57,928 nucleotides of DNA, taken from assembly GCF_009711405.1 (NCBI RefSeq), contig NZ_SMLW01000673.1:5325-63252 (forward strand), written 5' to 3'. Positions within the stretch are counted from its first letter, which is position 1, and the number at the start of each line of letters is the position of its first letter. The position numbers were made by a program, and so were the translations under genes. The notes beneath the pieces were generated by a model. That model searched no databases and was not told where the DNA came from. It saw only the letters and a list, made by a program, of their open reading frames with translations. Shown piece by piece: positions 1-8,351 of this stretch. This DNA comes from Fulvivirga kasyanovii (lineage in GTDB: Bacteria; Bacteroidota; Bacteroidia; Cytophagales; Cyclobacteriaceae).

Positions 1-71
1 AAACCGGGTATACCACCCAAATTCGTTAACTTTCGTTTAACCTTTCAATATTTCAAATGTACGGAAGGATA

Positions 72-124
72 GGTTACCAGGATATATTTGTTACCTATTG
101 GTAACTAGTTACTAAAAAGTAACT
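72..124. promoter_or_regulatory. Cluster of GTTAC/GTAAC inverted repeats, candidate HxlR operator
   Basis: Five copies of GTTAC or its complement occur within about 55 bases upstream of the HxlR gene. GTTACC (90-95) and GGTAAC (100-105) form a hairpin-like pair, GTAACTAGTTAC (101-112) is a perfect 12-base palindrome, and AGTTACT (107-113) pairs with AGTAACT (118-124). Regulators of this family bind short inverted repeats, so autoregulation, or control of a gene left of the window, is inferred. The rest of bases 1-241 is AT-rich with no recognisable gene. Confidence 0.45.
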
Positions 125-241
125 ATCAATATTTTTTCTTAAATTTACAACCTGTTAAATTGCAGTTCAGATGAGAAATAATGGCCGGTTGAACTATAGT
201 TTACACCATTTTTACACCCACCATACTAATTAAGAACAGAC

Positions 242-601
242 ATGAAGAAGAAGGAAGCACCAGAACTATCCACCAGATGCAGAGTTCTGATCCAGGGCGT
301 GAGAGACACTCAGGATTTGTTGAATGGCAAATGGAAAACACCGATCATCGGTGCTTTGTACTACCGTGGTAAAATGCGGTTTATGGAATTGCGCAGGGAG
401 CTGGACGGTATAGCACCAAAGATGCTGTCGCAGGAACTCAAAGACCTGGAGATGAACCATCTTGTAACCCGCACAGTCTACAACACCATGCCTGTAACTG
501 TAGAGTACGACCTTACTGAATACGGGAGAAGCCTCAACTCCATCCTCGATGCCATGGGTGAGTGGGGCATTAAATACCGTGAGCAAATGTTGAAGCTTTA
601 A
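242..601 (+). CDS. HxlR-family winged-helix transcriptional regulator
   Basis: A 119-residue protein made almost entirely of one HxlR-type winged helix-turn-helix domain (about residues 14-104). The family pattern is visible: a Cys near the N-terminus (C13), the helix with LLNGKWKTPIIGAL, the recognition helix region around APKMLSQELKDLE, and the wing ending in VEYDLTEYGRSL. HxlR proteins are small dimeric repressors or activators, often responding to electrophiles or redox through the N-terminal Cys; which signal applies here cannot be told. It is transcribed away from the pectin locus and ends 42 bases before the convergent esterase gene, so it is probably unrelated to it. Inverted repeats immediately upstream suggest autoregulation. 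Confidence 0.9.
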   Translation: MKKKEAPELSTRCRVLIQGVRDTQDLLNGKWKTPIIGALYYRGKMRFMELRRELDGIAPKMLSQELKDLEMNHLVTRTVYNTMPVTVEYDLTEYGRSLNSILDAMGEWGIKYREQMLKL

Positions 602-643
602 CAGCTTTCACCTGTAAGCCACGTATTTTTGATCCTGCGTCTC

Positions 644-1594
644 TTATTTGAAAACCATATTTAGAAAATCTACTGTAAAATTCAATGTAGGTTCAAACCA
701 TGGGTGCACAAGCCAGAAGGAATGAGGTGTGCCTTCTATAGTATGTACTTCGCTGTAGATGCTATGTGAATTTAAAATTTTGATCATATCATCCCGGCCT
801 GCGTGGAACCTGGGCTGGGCACTGTTGATGAACAAAACAGGTGGCGTAGAGCTGCCTGCATATTCAAGAGGTGAAGCCTCTTTCCATATTTCCGGGATCT
901 CGCTTTTATATCCCCCCAGCCACTTAGCAGCATATTTTCCCTCCTCTGCCTCAGGGTGTACGAATGATACAATTCCATCGATATTGACTATGGCTTGTAC
1001 TGTGCTGGTATGCTGTAAATTTCCCTCGTTGCCTTCCAACTTCTTCATTTTCCCGGTCACACCGAGCAGTGTAGCCAGTTGTGCTCCTGCCGAGCATCCC
1101 AGCGTGGCTATCTTGGTGGTATCAAGCTGGTAAGTCTCTGCATGGGCCCGCATCCAGCGAATAGCGGCTTTAAGGTCATGAACGGCAGCAGGGTATTTCA
1201 CTTCCGGACTTAGCCTGTACTCCGCAACCACCGCCACGTATCCGTTAGCAGCCAGGTGCTGTGCCATGGGAATCTGGTTGGCTTTTTCTCCCGAGCTCCA
1301 TCCTCCGCCAAATATCAGCAGCACTCCGGGATACTTTTTATCTTCCCCCCGGACCGGATAAAAAACATCCACGGTAAGATCCCTCCCTACATTTACATAT
1401 GGAACGTTGTAGCTTTCTTCAACTCCGTCAAGCTTCTGTGGCGAGATGGGCTCTATTTCCGGATGATACTTTTTGAGCTTGAGGTATGCACTTCGAATAG
1501 AGTAGGATGTATCCCGGGGGTAATCATAATGCTGAGCATACATTTGAATAAATACGAACAGAAGCAGTAGCGTGCAAAAATATTTCTTCTTCAT
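644..1594 (-). CDS. Secreted alpha/beta-hydrolase esterase (BD-FAE/lipase-like)
   Basis: A 316-residue protein with a clear Sec signal peptide (cleavage after A20, YAQ). The mature part is a hormone-sensitive-lipase/BD-FAE-like alpha/beta hydrolase: oxyanion-hole FGGGW at residues 95-99, the nucleophile elbow GCSAG with Ser168, and a likely catalytic His in the EGTPHSFW segment near the C-terminus. Such enzymes remove acetyl or feruloyl esters from plant polysaccharides. It is the last gene of the pectin cluster on the same strand, but a 16-bp inverted repeat separates it from the CE8 gene upstream, so it may be transcribed independently. Acetyl-pectin or feruloyl-arabinan deacylation is an inference from context only. 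Confidence 0.8.
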   Translation of the reverse strand: MKKKYFCTLLLLFVFIQMYAQHYDYPRDTSYSIRSAYLKLKKYHPEIEPISPQKLDGVEESYNVPYVNVGRDLTVDVFYPVRGEDKKYPGVLLIFGGGWSSGEKANQIPMAQHLAANGYVAVVAEYRLSPEVKYPAAVHDLKAAIRWMRAHAETYQLDTTKIATLGCSAGAQLATLLGVTGKMKKLEGNEGNLQHTSTVQAIVNIDGIVSFVHPEAEEGKYAAKWLGGYKSEIPEIWKEASPLEYAGSSTPPVLFINSAQPRFHAGRDDMIKILNSHSIYSEVHTIEGTPHSFWLVHPWFEPTLNFTVDFLNMVFK

Positions 1595-1645
1595 GCAAAA
1601 GGGCGATAGTTCTTTTTTTTAATCATCTGGCCAGTTCAGCATTTT

Positions 1646-1682
1646 GAGGTCATTCTGAAAAGTTCTTTTTCAGAATGACCTC
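1646..1682. terminator. Perfect 16-bp inverted repeat between CE8 and esterase genes
   Basis: Arms at 1646-1661 and 1667-1682 are exactly complementary, with a five-base loop. The element lies 31 bases past the stop of the minus-strand CE8 gene and 52 bases before the next minus-strand start. No U-tract follows on the minus strand, so it may be a factor-dependent terminator, an mRNA-stabilising hairpin or a dispersed palindromic repeat. Confidence 0.5.
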
Positions 1683-1712
1683 TGTATTACATGGCTACAT
1701 AAGCCATAATCT

Positions 1713-3752
1713 TTATTGTTTCATCACTGTTTGAGTAAAACTACCTTTATCAGTAACCACCTTCAAGATAAACTGATTGCTTCTCTCAGAGATATCCAAA
1801 TGAACCTGCTGACCATACATTACCGGTTCATTTATGGCTTCAATCAATTTCCCCTGAATACTATAGATCTCTATGCGGAGTGGCTTTCCAGCTTGTCCCA
1901 TATTGATGAATAGCTCATTCTGAAATGGGTTGGGGTAAACCTTAATGCCCTCTGAACCTTCAGAAGAAGATATAACAGGTTCTGACACTCCGGCAGTTCT
2001 GGAGCTTGAAGTACTACTTACTTTAACTAAAAGCCATTGTGCATTAGGATGGCTGGTATTGGCATACTGCTTACAGTCAGCGCCATTGGTGGTTTGTCCA
2101 TATCCATCTAAAAACATTCCGGTAGACCGGTTCCTGATCCTGGAATAATCTCCGTCAAATTGCTCTACTGCCCAGTGCGAGTTTTGGTGTGTAGTATTAG
2201 CCCATTGTGCACAATTAGCACCGTTGGTAGTGGATCCCATACCGTCAAGTATCATTCCTGTACCCCGGTTTACAAATTGATAGTAACCACTGCCCACATC
2301 AACCATCTGCCAATGTGAATTCACATGGTTTGTGCCTGCATACTGGCCGCAGATGTCGCCGTTTCCGGTTCTTCCCATGCCATCTAAAAACAATCCGGTT
2401 CCTCTGTTTTTCAATTGATAATAGGTGATCGTTGCAGGTGCGTTAATAGTAAATTTACCGCTATGCGACGCTGTTGTGCTGCCTCCTACTGTAGATACTG
2501 TATAGACAAAAGTTCCTGCCTCTGTGGGAGTACCACTTAATGTAACGGTTTTATTTGAGGTACTAATAGAGGTGTTAATACCTGATGGCAAACCTGATAC
2601 GGTTACCGAAGTAGCTCCTGTCCATGAATAGTAAAACCCAGTGATAGCGTCACCTAAGTTGATAGTTTGCATGCTGGAGCCGGCTCCATGTTTGGTAAGG
2701 CTTGTCTCAACAGGATCCCAATTGTCGTTGCCAGCCAAAACGGTAGCTCTTTCGTACAAAGGAGCTTCGGAAGGGGTTAACGCTCTTATACCTGCCCAGT
2801 TTGCCCTGCCACTCATATCAGCACCGCCGCCTGTATTTTGATATTCGTATAACTCCAGCTTATCAGATGTTGCTGCATAATCCATATTCCAGGTAGTGGG
2901 CCACCCCAGTGGGTCGATCATGGAGGTCATATTGCAGTATATCCAGGTAGTTTTAGGGTAGTTATGCCATGGCCTTCCAAGTGCTATTTTTTTACCGTCA
3001 TCACCACTTCTCGGACTATTGTCTGCATAAGTGAGTTGGCATTTGTAGAACACAAATCCATATTTCTGTGTCTCAATTGTAGATGGGGCTGTAATCCATC
3101 CTCCTCCCCAGCTTCTAATCTCACACTCCTCTAAAAAAACGATTCCTCCCCCGTAGATGTAATCTGTCCTTCCTGTTATCAGGCAACCTTTAAAATAAGC
3201 CCTCTTACCATTGTTCCAAAACCAAATGGTATCCTGATAGCCTTTAAAATCACAGTTAATGAATACGGCTTTGTCTCCTCTTACGGTAAGTGCCTGTGCC
3301 TGCCCCACAGGTCCCGCAGTATTTTGAACCGTAAGGTTTTCCATTCTAAAACCATCGGCCACAATGGTTAGGGTTGCTGAAGTCCTTATGATATCATCAG
3401 ACCATAAAGCTGCATCCTCAACCGGGCACTTGCCGCTGGAGCAATCATAGATATGATAGCTAATGACAGTTCCTGTCCTGCTCTCGCCCAGAAAAGTTAC
3501 GTTTTTCTTATCAGACGGTACAATAAGCTTTTCAGTATTATACAAGCCGGATTTCAAATAGATTACAGTTCGGGTTGAAGAATTACTAGGCACTGCATTA
3601 ATAGCAGCCTGGATTGAAGTGTAATCTCCTGACCCATCTTTTGCTACTATGATATCTGCATCAGCAGCGGTAGTAGCAAAAGCAGAAGTAAAGATCAGCC
3701 CCAGGCCGATCACAGTCAAAATGAATTTGAGTGGAATTTTTAATGTACTCAT
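1713..3752 (-). CDS. T9SS-exported pectinesterase (CE8) with Ig-like and triple ricin-like domains
   Basis: A 679-residue protein. Residues 1-29 are a signal peptide. Residues 32-350 are a right-handed beta-helix pectin methylesterase (CE8) with all hallmark sites: QDT at 173-175, TDYIYG with the second catalytic Asp (D197), and GRPW at 259-262. It demethylates homogalacturonan, exposing it to pectate lyase and polygalacturonase. About residues 360-438 form a putative-Ig (He_PIG-like) domain. Residues 444-577 hold three repeats of about 45 residues with N-R-G/S-T-G-(L/M)-x-L-D-G and Q-W endings, a ricin-type beta-trefoil lectin that should bind sugar. Residues 603-679 are a T9SS type A sorting domain starting at KVYPNPF. 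It is the only T9SS cargo in the pectin cluster, and the 185-base gap upstream suggests its own promoter. Confidence 0.9.
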   Translation of the reverse strand: MSTLKIPLKFILTVIGLGLIFTSAFATTAADADIIVAKDGSGDYTSIQAAINAVPSNSSTRTVIYLKSGLYNTEKLIVPSDKKNVTFLGESRTGTVISYHIYDCSSGKCPVEDAALWSDDIIRTSATLTIVADGFRMENLTVQNTAGPVGQAQALTVRGDKAVFINCDFKGYQDTIWFWNNGKRAYFKGCLITGRTDYIYGGGIVFLEECEIRSWGGGWITAPSTIETQKYGFVFYKCQLTYADNSPRSGDDGKKIALGRPWHNYPKTTWIYCNMTSMIDPLGWPTTWNMDYAATSDKLELYEYQNTGGGADMSGRANWAGIRALTPSEAPLYERATVLAGNDNWDPVETSLTKHGAGSSMQTINLGDAITGFYYSWTGATSVTVSGLPSGINTSISTSNKTVTLSGTPTEAGTFVYTVSTVGGSTTASHSGKFTINAPATITYYQLKNRGTGLFLDGMGRTGNGDICGQYAGTNHVNSHWQMVDVGSGYYQFVNRGTGMILDGMGSTTNGANCAQWANTTHQNSHWAVEQFDGDYSRIRNRSTGMFLDGYGQTTNGADCKQYANTSHPNAQWLLVKVSSTSSSRTAGVSEPVISSSEGSEGIKVYPNPFQNELFINMGQAGKPLRIEIYSIQGKLIEAINEPVMYGQQVHLDISERSNQFILKVVTDKGSFTQTVMKQ

Positions 3753-3855
3753 GGTTTAATAAATTAAGGTTATAGATTGAACAAAAAGCACCATAGCACA
3801 TGGGGAATGTTATGGCGAGATCGGTGCTACATCAGTAGAGTAACTTTTAAAATTT

Positions 3856-3863
3856 CAAACATA
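3856..3863 (-). promoter_or_regulatory. Candidate Bacteroidota -7 box upstream of the T9SS pectinesterase
   Basis: Read on the minus strand the octamer is TATGTTTG, matching the Bacteroidota -7 consensus TAnnTTTG. It lies about 100 bases upstream of the CE8 start codon. No convincing -33 TTTG element is seen at the usual spacing, so the call is tentative. Confidence 0.3.
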
Positions 3864-3937
3864 AGCCTGCCCATAATTGGCGCGGTCTTATTAGTAAGCG
3901 TCTGGTTACTGCTAAATGATAGAGCTATATTTTTTCA

Positions 3938-5014
3938 TTATTCGTTATAAATTATGGTTCGTCTTTCTTTATTACTCTTCATGGCCAGTTCAATAATGCG
4001 TATGGTATTTCTACCTTGCTCCGGTGTTACCTGTAACTCTGATTTACCGGTAATAGCCTCATAAATATTTTCGTAGTAGGCCGGGTAATTGCCATTTATA
4101 CTTTTCACGGTTTCCCGATGGTCTCCATGCTCATCCATATAATTAATGGTGCCCCATTGGTTATCAGGCTCCCGGCCCCAGTCCTGATCTGTCAGTGATT
4201 TCTTTGCTTCATTGAGTGTGGCCTCCTGTATATCCAGGCCGTATTTAACAAACGAGCCATGGGTTCCCAGTAAAATATACTTGGGCAGCGGCTCTTTAAC
4301 CAGCATTCCGGATTTGATGGTTACTTTGAGGTTTGGATAATGTAATATCAACTCAAAGTTATCTACGATATGGCTGTTGTCGCGCTGTATATTCATAAAG
4401 CAGGTCACCGCTTCTGGTAGCCCGAAGAGTACCTGCGCCTGATCGATCAGGTGGGAGCCCAGGTCATATAATAAACCTGTGCCTAAGGAGCCTTCCTCTT
4501 TCCATGTATCGGGCTTTATGAAATTCCTGAAACGGTCGAAATGGCTCTCAAACTCTACTAAACGACCTAGTTTGCCACTTTCCATCACCTTTTGCACGGT
4601 CAGAAAATCGCTGTCCCATCTGCGGTTTTGATAAACAGACAGTACTTTCTGCTTTTCATTAGCTAGTTTTATCAGATCATCTGCCTCTGCCGAGGTAACG
4701 GTGAAGGGCTTTTCGACCACTACGTGTTTACCAGCCAGCAGCGAGGCATGGGCCAGTGAATAATGCGCACTGTTAGGCACGGCCAGCACCACAAGATCTA
4801 TCTCAGGATCATTGATTATGCTTAGGGCATCCGATACAATTTCAGCCTGGGGATACCTGTTTTTTGCAATATTGATATTTTCTTCCCGCGTTTCCCTTAT
4901 CCTGACTAGTTCAAGGCCTTTAACATGGTCTATCAAAGGAGCATGAAATACACGACCTCCCATACCATAACCTATTAATCCTACTTTAATATTCTCCATA
5001 TTGCTAATATTCAT
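3938..5014 (-). CDS. Gfo/Idh/MocA-family NAD(P)-dependent oxidoreductase
   Basis: A 358-residue cytoplasmic protein with no signal peptide. The N-terminus has a Rossmann dinucleotide motif (GLIGYGMGGRVFHAPLI); the family signature VVEKPFT follows, with the conserved Lys, and a C-terminal alpha/beta substrate domain completes it. The ATG at 4999 (MENIKVG) is an equally good start. Family members oxidise or reduce sugars, sugar acids, inositols or related polyols. Lying 40 bases after the GH95 gene, it may act on a monosaccharide released by this cluster, for example fucose, galactose, arabinose or a uronate. The substrate cannot be read from the sequence. It is the only clearly cytoplasmic metabolic enzyme in the cluster. 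Confidence 0.85.
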   Translation of the reverse strand: MNISNMENIKVGLIGYGMGGRVFHAPLIDHVKGLELVRIRETREENINIAKNRYPQAEIVSDALSIINDPEIDLVVLAVPNSAHYSLAHASLLAGKHVVVEKPFTVTSAEADDLIKLANEKQKVLSVYQNRRWDSDFLTVQKVMESGKLGRLVEFESHFDRFRNFIKPDTWKEEGSLGTGLLYDLGSHLIDQAQVLFGLPEAVTCFMNIQRDNSHIVDNFELILHYPNLKVTIKSGMLVKEPLPKYILLGTHGSFVKYGLDIQEATLNEAKKSLTDQDWGREPDNQWGTINYMDEHGDHRETVKSINGNYPAYYENIYEAITGKSELQVTPEQGRNTIRIIELAMKSNKERRTIIYNE

Positions 5015-5054
5015 TATTCAAAGGGTTTTCCAAAGGTGCTTAAGTGTTATAAAT

Positions 5055-7550
5055 CTAATCACTCTTCAAGTCCTTACGATACAACACATAGGTTTTCCCT
5101 TTCTCCGTAGACAAGTCATATAGAAATGTTTCGGGAACAATTATATCATTAATCTCAGCTTTATCGCTGATCAGGGGTTCTTTTACAGCCGCCTGTAAAT
5201 AAAATGGATTTGGGTTGTCACCTGAAGCTGTCTTCAATTTTCCCTTGGCCAATTTCAATGGATTAGCCGATCTTATTCTACAGTTACCCCCTAAAGAGGA
5301 TTGAATTACCAGCTTCTCCACCTTACCTTCTTTCCAGGAAAGGCTGACAATAAAGCCCCCTCTTGCTACCAGGCCTGAAACTTCCCCTTCTTTCCAAAGA
5401 TCTGGCAAGGCCGGGAGTACAAACAGCGCTCCGTCGTGGCTTTGCAGAAGCATTTCCGCAATGCCGGCAGTGCAACCAAAGTTACCATCTATCTGAAAGG
5501 GCGGATGGGCATCCAGCAGGTTCGGATAAGTACCTCCTCCATTGGTTCCTTTATCTTCCCCGGCAGGTGATAACTGGTCGGTAATGAGCTTGAAGGCCCT
5601 ATTCCCATTCAACAGGCGAGCCCACAGGTTAACCTTCCAACCCATTGACCAGCCGGTAGAGATGTCGCCCCGATGTATAAGAGAAGTTTTGACCGCAGCA
5701 AACAGGTCAGGCCGGGTAAATGGTGATACCTGATTGGAAGGATACAAGCCATATAAATGGGATACATGACGATGTTTATCATCGGGTCTGTCCCAATCGG
5801 CAAGCCACTCCTGCAACTGGCCATGCTGGCCAATTTGCATGGGCGGCAGTTTTTGAAGTTGGTATTTAACCGTGTCGGCAAGGCTTTCATCTTTTTGAAG
5901 TACTGATGCCGCATTCAGAAAATTAGAAAAAACATCAAATACCAACTGATTGTCCATGGTATTGCCGGCAGCCAGGGATGTACCTCCGGGATGCTTGTTT
6001 TCGGGAGACATGGAAGGGCTAACTACCAGCCAGTGATGACCGGGTTCTTCCTGCAATACATCGACATAGAAGAGTGTTGCGCCTTTTAATACCGGGTATA
6101 CCTCTTCGAGGAACCCGGTATCCCCTGTGAACAAATAGTGTTGCCATAAATGCTGGGTCAGCCATGCGCCGCCCATAGGCCACATGCCATAAAAGGCCCC
6201 ATCTATCGGGCCGGTGATTCTCCATATATCAGTGTTGTGGTGCATGTTCCATCCTCTTGCTCCATACATTTCATGTGCGCTCCGCCTTCCGGTAACGGAC
6301 AGGTCTTTGATCATGGAGAAGAGGGGTTGGTGTAGTTCCGACAAGTTTGTGATCTCCGCTGGCCAGTAGTTCATTTCGGTATTAATATTTACGGTATACT
6401 TGCTGTCCCACGGTGGGGCAATCTCCTGGTTCCAGATACCCTGAAGGTTTGCGGGCTGTGTACCGGGCTGGGAGCTGGAGATCAACAAATAACGGCCAAA
6501 CTGGAAGTACAGGGAAACGAGGGACAGGTCCTGGTCTTTAGTAAAGTTTTTAAGCCTTTCGTCAGTAGGTTTGTCCTCACTGTTATTACCACCTATACGA
6601 AGGCTCACCCTGTTAAAGTATTGTTTATAAAAGCGGATATGATCTTCTCTCAATTGAGCATAATCTTTTTTTACAGCCTGAGAGAGGAATTGCCTGGCCT
6701 TTCCCACAGCGTCCCCACTTATATCATCATACCTTTTGAAGTTAGTAGCCATAGAAATGTAGAGGGTAACGGTATCTGATTTTTCTATAGTTACCTGATC
6801 GTTGCTGATCACAAGTTTACCTCCTTCAATTTCAGGTTGCACAAGGGCATGAAACCGGATTTTTCCTTGCTTATTGTCCTGGTCACCTGAAGTACCTGAT
6901 AAAGCCAGCGCCTCGCCCATAGCCTCTGTCAAATATTTTTCATGGGGACTGTCAAAGCTAATGTTGCAGCTTATGCTTCCCGGTTTATCGGCAGTAATCC
7001 TGACAGCGATAACCTGGTCGGTAAATGAAGAAAATATTTCACGGGTATAGTTGATCCCATTCAGCTCATAAGAAACTTTGGCAACGGCATTTGCAATGTC
7101 CAGGTCTCGGTAATATTTCGCTGCCTTTTCATGCCCCTGAAAATCAATATTCAGATTACCAACGGGCTGGTAAGGCATACCGTAATTATTATTGGCAGGG
7201 GCATGGCGAGGGACTTTGCTCATGAGCAGATCTTGCGCTTCTTTGTGTTTACCTGCAAATAGCAGTTCCCGTACTTGCGGTAATATTTCTTTAAAGCCGG
7301 CAGGCAGGTTATTCCCTGGTTCGCCTGCCCAAACGGTTTCCTCATTGAGTTGCAGCTTTTCTTTACCGGGGTTACCAAATATCATGGCTCCGATCCTTCC
7401 ATTGCCAATTGGCAAGGCTGCATTCCAGTTTTCAGCCGGTTCATCATACCACAGCTTCAGCGATTCTTTTGGCTGGCCCACACTCCAGGTAAGGGTAAGA
7501 CCAAAAAGTATACTGAGTGCTGTTCTTTTTATGTTGAGTACATCAACCAC
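5055..7550 (-). CDS. GH95 glycoside hydrolase (alpha-L-fucosidase / alpha-L-galactosidase family)
   Basis: An 831-residue protein with an N-terminal signal-like hydrophobic segment and the GH95 hallmark ALPIGNGRIGAMIFGN followed by LQLNEETVWAG. The catalytic (alpha/alpha)6 region carries NINTEMNYW near residue 386 (the two Asn that activate water), the SPENKH acid segment near 515, and QIDGNFG with the conserved Asp near 687. The family hydrolyses terminal alpha-1,2-L-fucose or alpha-L-galactose, with inversion. In a pectin locus it would trim fucosylated or L-galactosylated side chains such as those of rhamnogalacturonan II, or co-occurring xyloglucan. The start codon is GTG and overlaps the end of the preceding CE12 gene by 8 bases, implying translational coupling. 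Predicted periplasmic. Confidence 0.88.
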   Translation of the reverse strand: MVDVLNIKRTALSILFGLTLTWSVGQPKESLKLWYDEPAENWNAALPIGNGRIGAMIFGNPGKEKLQLNEETVWAGEPGNNLPAGFKEILPQVRELLFAGKHKEAQDLLMSKVPRHAPANNNYGMPYQPVGNLNIDFQGHEKAAKYYRDLDIANAVAKVSYELNGINYTREIFSSFTDQVIAVRITADKPGSISCNISFDSPHEKYLTEAMGEALALSGTSGDQDNKQGKIRFHALVQPEIEGGKLVISNDQVTIEKSDTVTLYISMATNFKRYDDISGDAVGKARQFLSQAVKKDYAQLREDHIRFYKQYFNRVSLRIGGNNSEDKPTDERLKNFTKDQDLSLVSLYFQFGRYLLISSSQPGTQPANLQGIWNQEIAPPWDSKYTVNINTEMNYWPAEITNLSELHQPLFSMIKDLSVTGRRSAHEMYGARGWNMHHNTDIWRITGPIDGAFYGMWPMGGAWLTQHLWQHYLFTGDTGFLEEVYPVLKGATLFYVDVLQEEPGHHWLVVSPSMSPENKHPGGTSLAAGNTMDNQLVFDVFSNFLNAASVLQKDESLADTVKYQLQKLPPMQIGQHGQLQEWLADWDRPDDKHRHVSHLYGLYPSNQVSPFTRPDLFAAVKTSLIHRGDISTGWSMGWKVNLWARLLNGNRAFKLITDQLSPAGEDKGTNGGGTYPNLLDAHPPFQIDGNFGCTAGIAEMLLQSHDGALFVLPALPDLWKEGEVSGLVARGGFIVSLSWKEGKVEKLVIQSSLGGNCRIRSANPLKLAKGKLKTASGDNPNPFYLQAAVKEPLISDKAEINDIIVPETFLYDLSTEKGKTYVLYRKDLKSD

Positions 7551-8346
7551 CCTTCTTTAGATCTTTTAAGCCATCAAAAACAAGTTGTGCCACTGCTTTT
7601 GCCCCTTCCGGCTGGAAATGGGTATTGTCACTCTCTCCTTCAGGATATGCTTCATATTTACCGGCCGGGAGGTTCATAAAATAGTTATTGGTAACGTATT
7701 CCTTTCCTTTGGCAGTAAAGGCATCGATGGAGCGCTGGGTAAGGTCTATTACTTGAACACCGTATTCTTTAGCCACATCTTTTGCGGCCTGTGGGTAGTC
7801 TCCGTGCACATTTTCCAGTTGACCATCCTTCCAGGGATAATTCCGGTTTACCGGGGTGATCACTATGGGTATGGCCCCTTTCTGAAGAGTCTGTGTGATG
7901 TAGAGCCGCAGAAATTCTTTGTATCCTTCGATATCTACATAGCGTTCCGGCTTATGTTCTGCCGCATCATTATGACCAAATTGCATCATCACTATATCGT
8001 TCTTCTTCAGGTTATCATAGACGCTTCGCCACCTGCCTTCCTGAAAAAATGTGCGGGTGCTTCTTCCTCCCCGGGCCCTGTCGTCAACCACAACGCTATC
8101 ACCGCGAACAATATGTTTTAATTTTTTCAGGCTATCTACTGCCATAAATGGCTGAAATACCTGCCCCCAACCGGTTACGGGATATCTGGTTTTCATGTAG
8201 TCTTTCCCTTCATCATAATTATCACTATAATCAGCTACGGTAGAGTCTCCAATCAGATATATGGTAACAATTTCCTGCTTTGCCAAAAAGGATGTCGCCA
8301 ACAGGCCGAGTGTAATGACCAGTATTATTCTTTCTTTGTTATTCAT
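7543..8346 (-). CDS. Rhamnogalacturonan acetylesterase, CE12/SGNH hydrolase (copy 1)
   Basis: A 267-residue SGNH hydrolase. N-terminal hydrophobic residues 8-22 act as the export signal. Block I is LIGDSTVAD with nucleophile Ser35, block II is ARGGRSTRTF, block III is FGHND with Asn126, and block V is DNTH with Asp240 and His243. The GDSTVAD form is typical of CE12 enzymes, which remove acetyl groups from galacturonate residues of rhamnogalacturonan I so that lyases and hydrolases can act. It sits 5 bases downstream of a second CE12 gene and overlaps the GH95 start by 8 bases, so it lies within one transcription unit. Predicted periplasmic. Confidence 0.88.
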   Translation of the reverse strand: MNNKERIILVITLGLLATSFLAKQEIVTIYLIGDSTVADYSDNYDEGKDYMKTRYPVTGWGQVFQPFMAVDSLKKLKHIVRGDSVVVDDRARGGRSTRTFFQEGRWRSVYDNLKKNDIVMMQFGHNDAAEHKPERYVDIEGYKEFLRLYITQTLQKGAIPIVITPVNRNYPWKDGQLENVHGDYPQAAKDVAKEYGVQVIDLTQRSIDAFTAKGKEYVTNNYFMNLPAGKYEAYPEGESDNTHFQPEGAKAVAQLVFDGLKDLKKGG

Positions 8347-8351
8347 TTGGG

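Noticed and set aside
759-1133. Plus-strand open frame of 124 codons opposite the esterase gene
   Set aside because: It lies entirely antisense to a well-supported alpha/beta hydrolase and shows no family pattern.
7585-8121. Plus-strand open frame of 178 codons opposite a CE12 gene
   Set aside because: The minus-strand frame contains all SGNH motifs; the plus-strand product is Cys- and Phe-rich without a family match.
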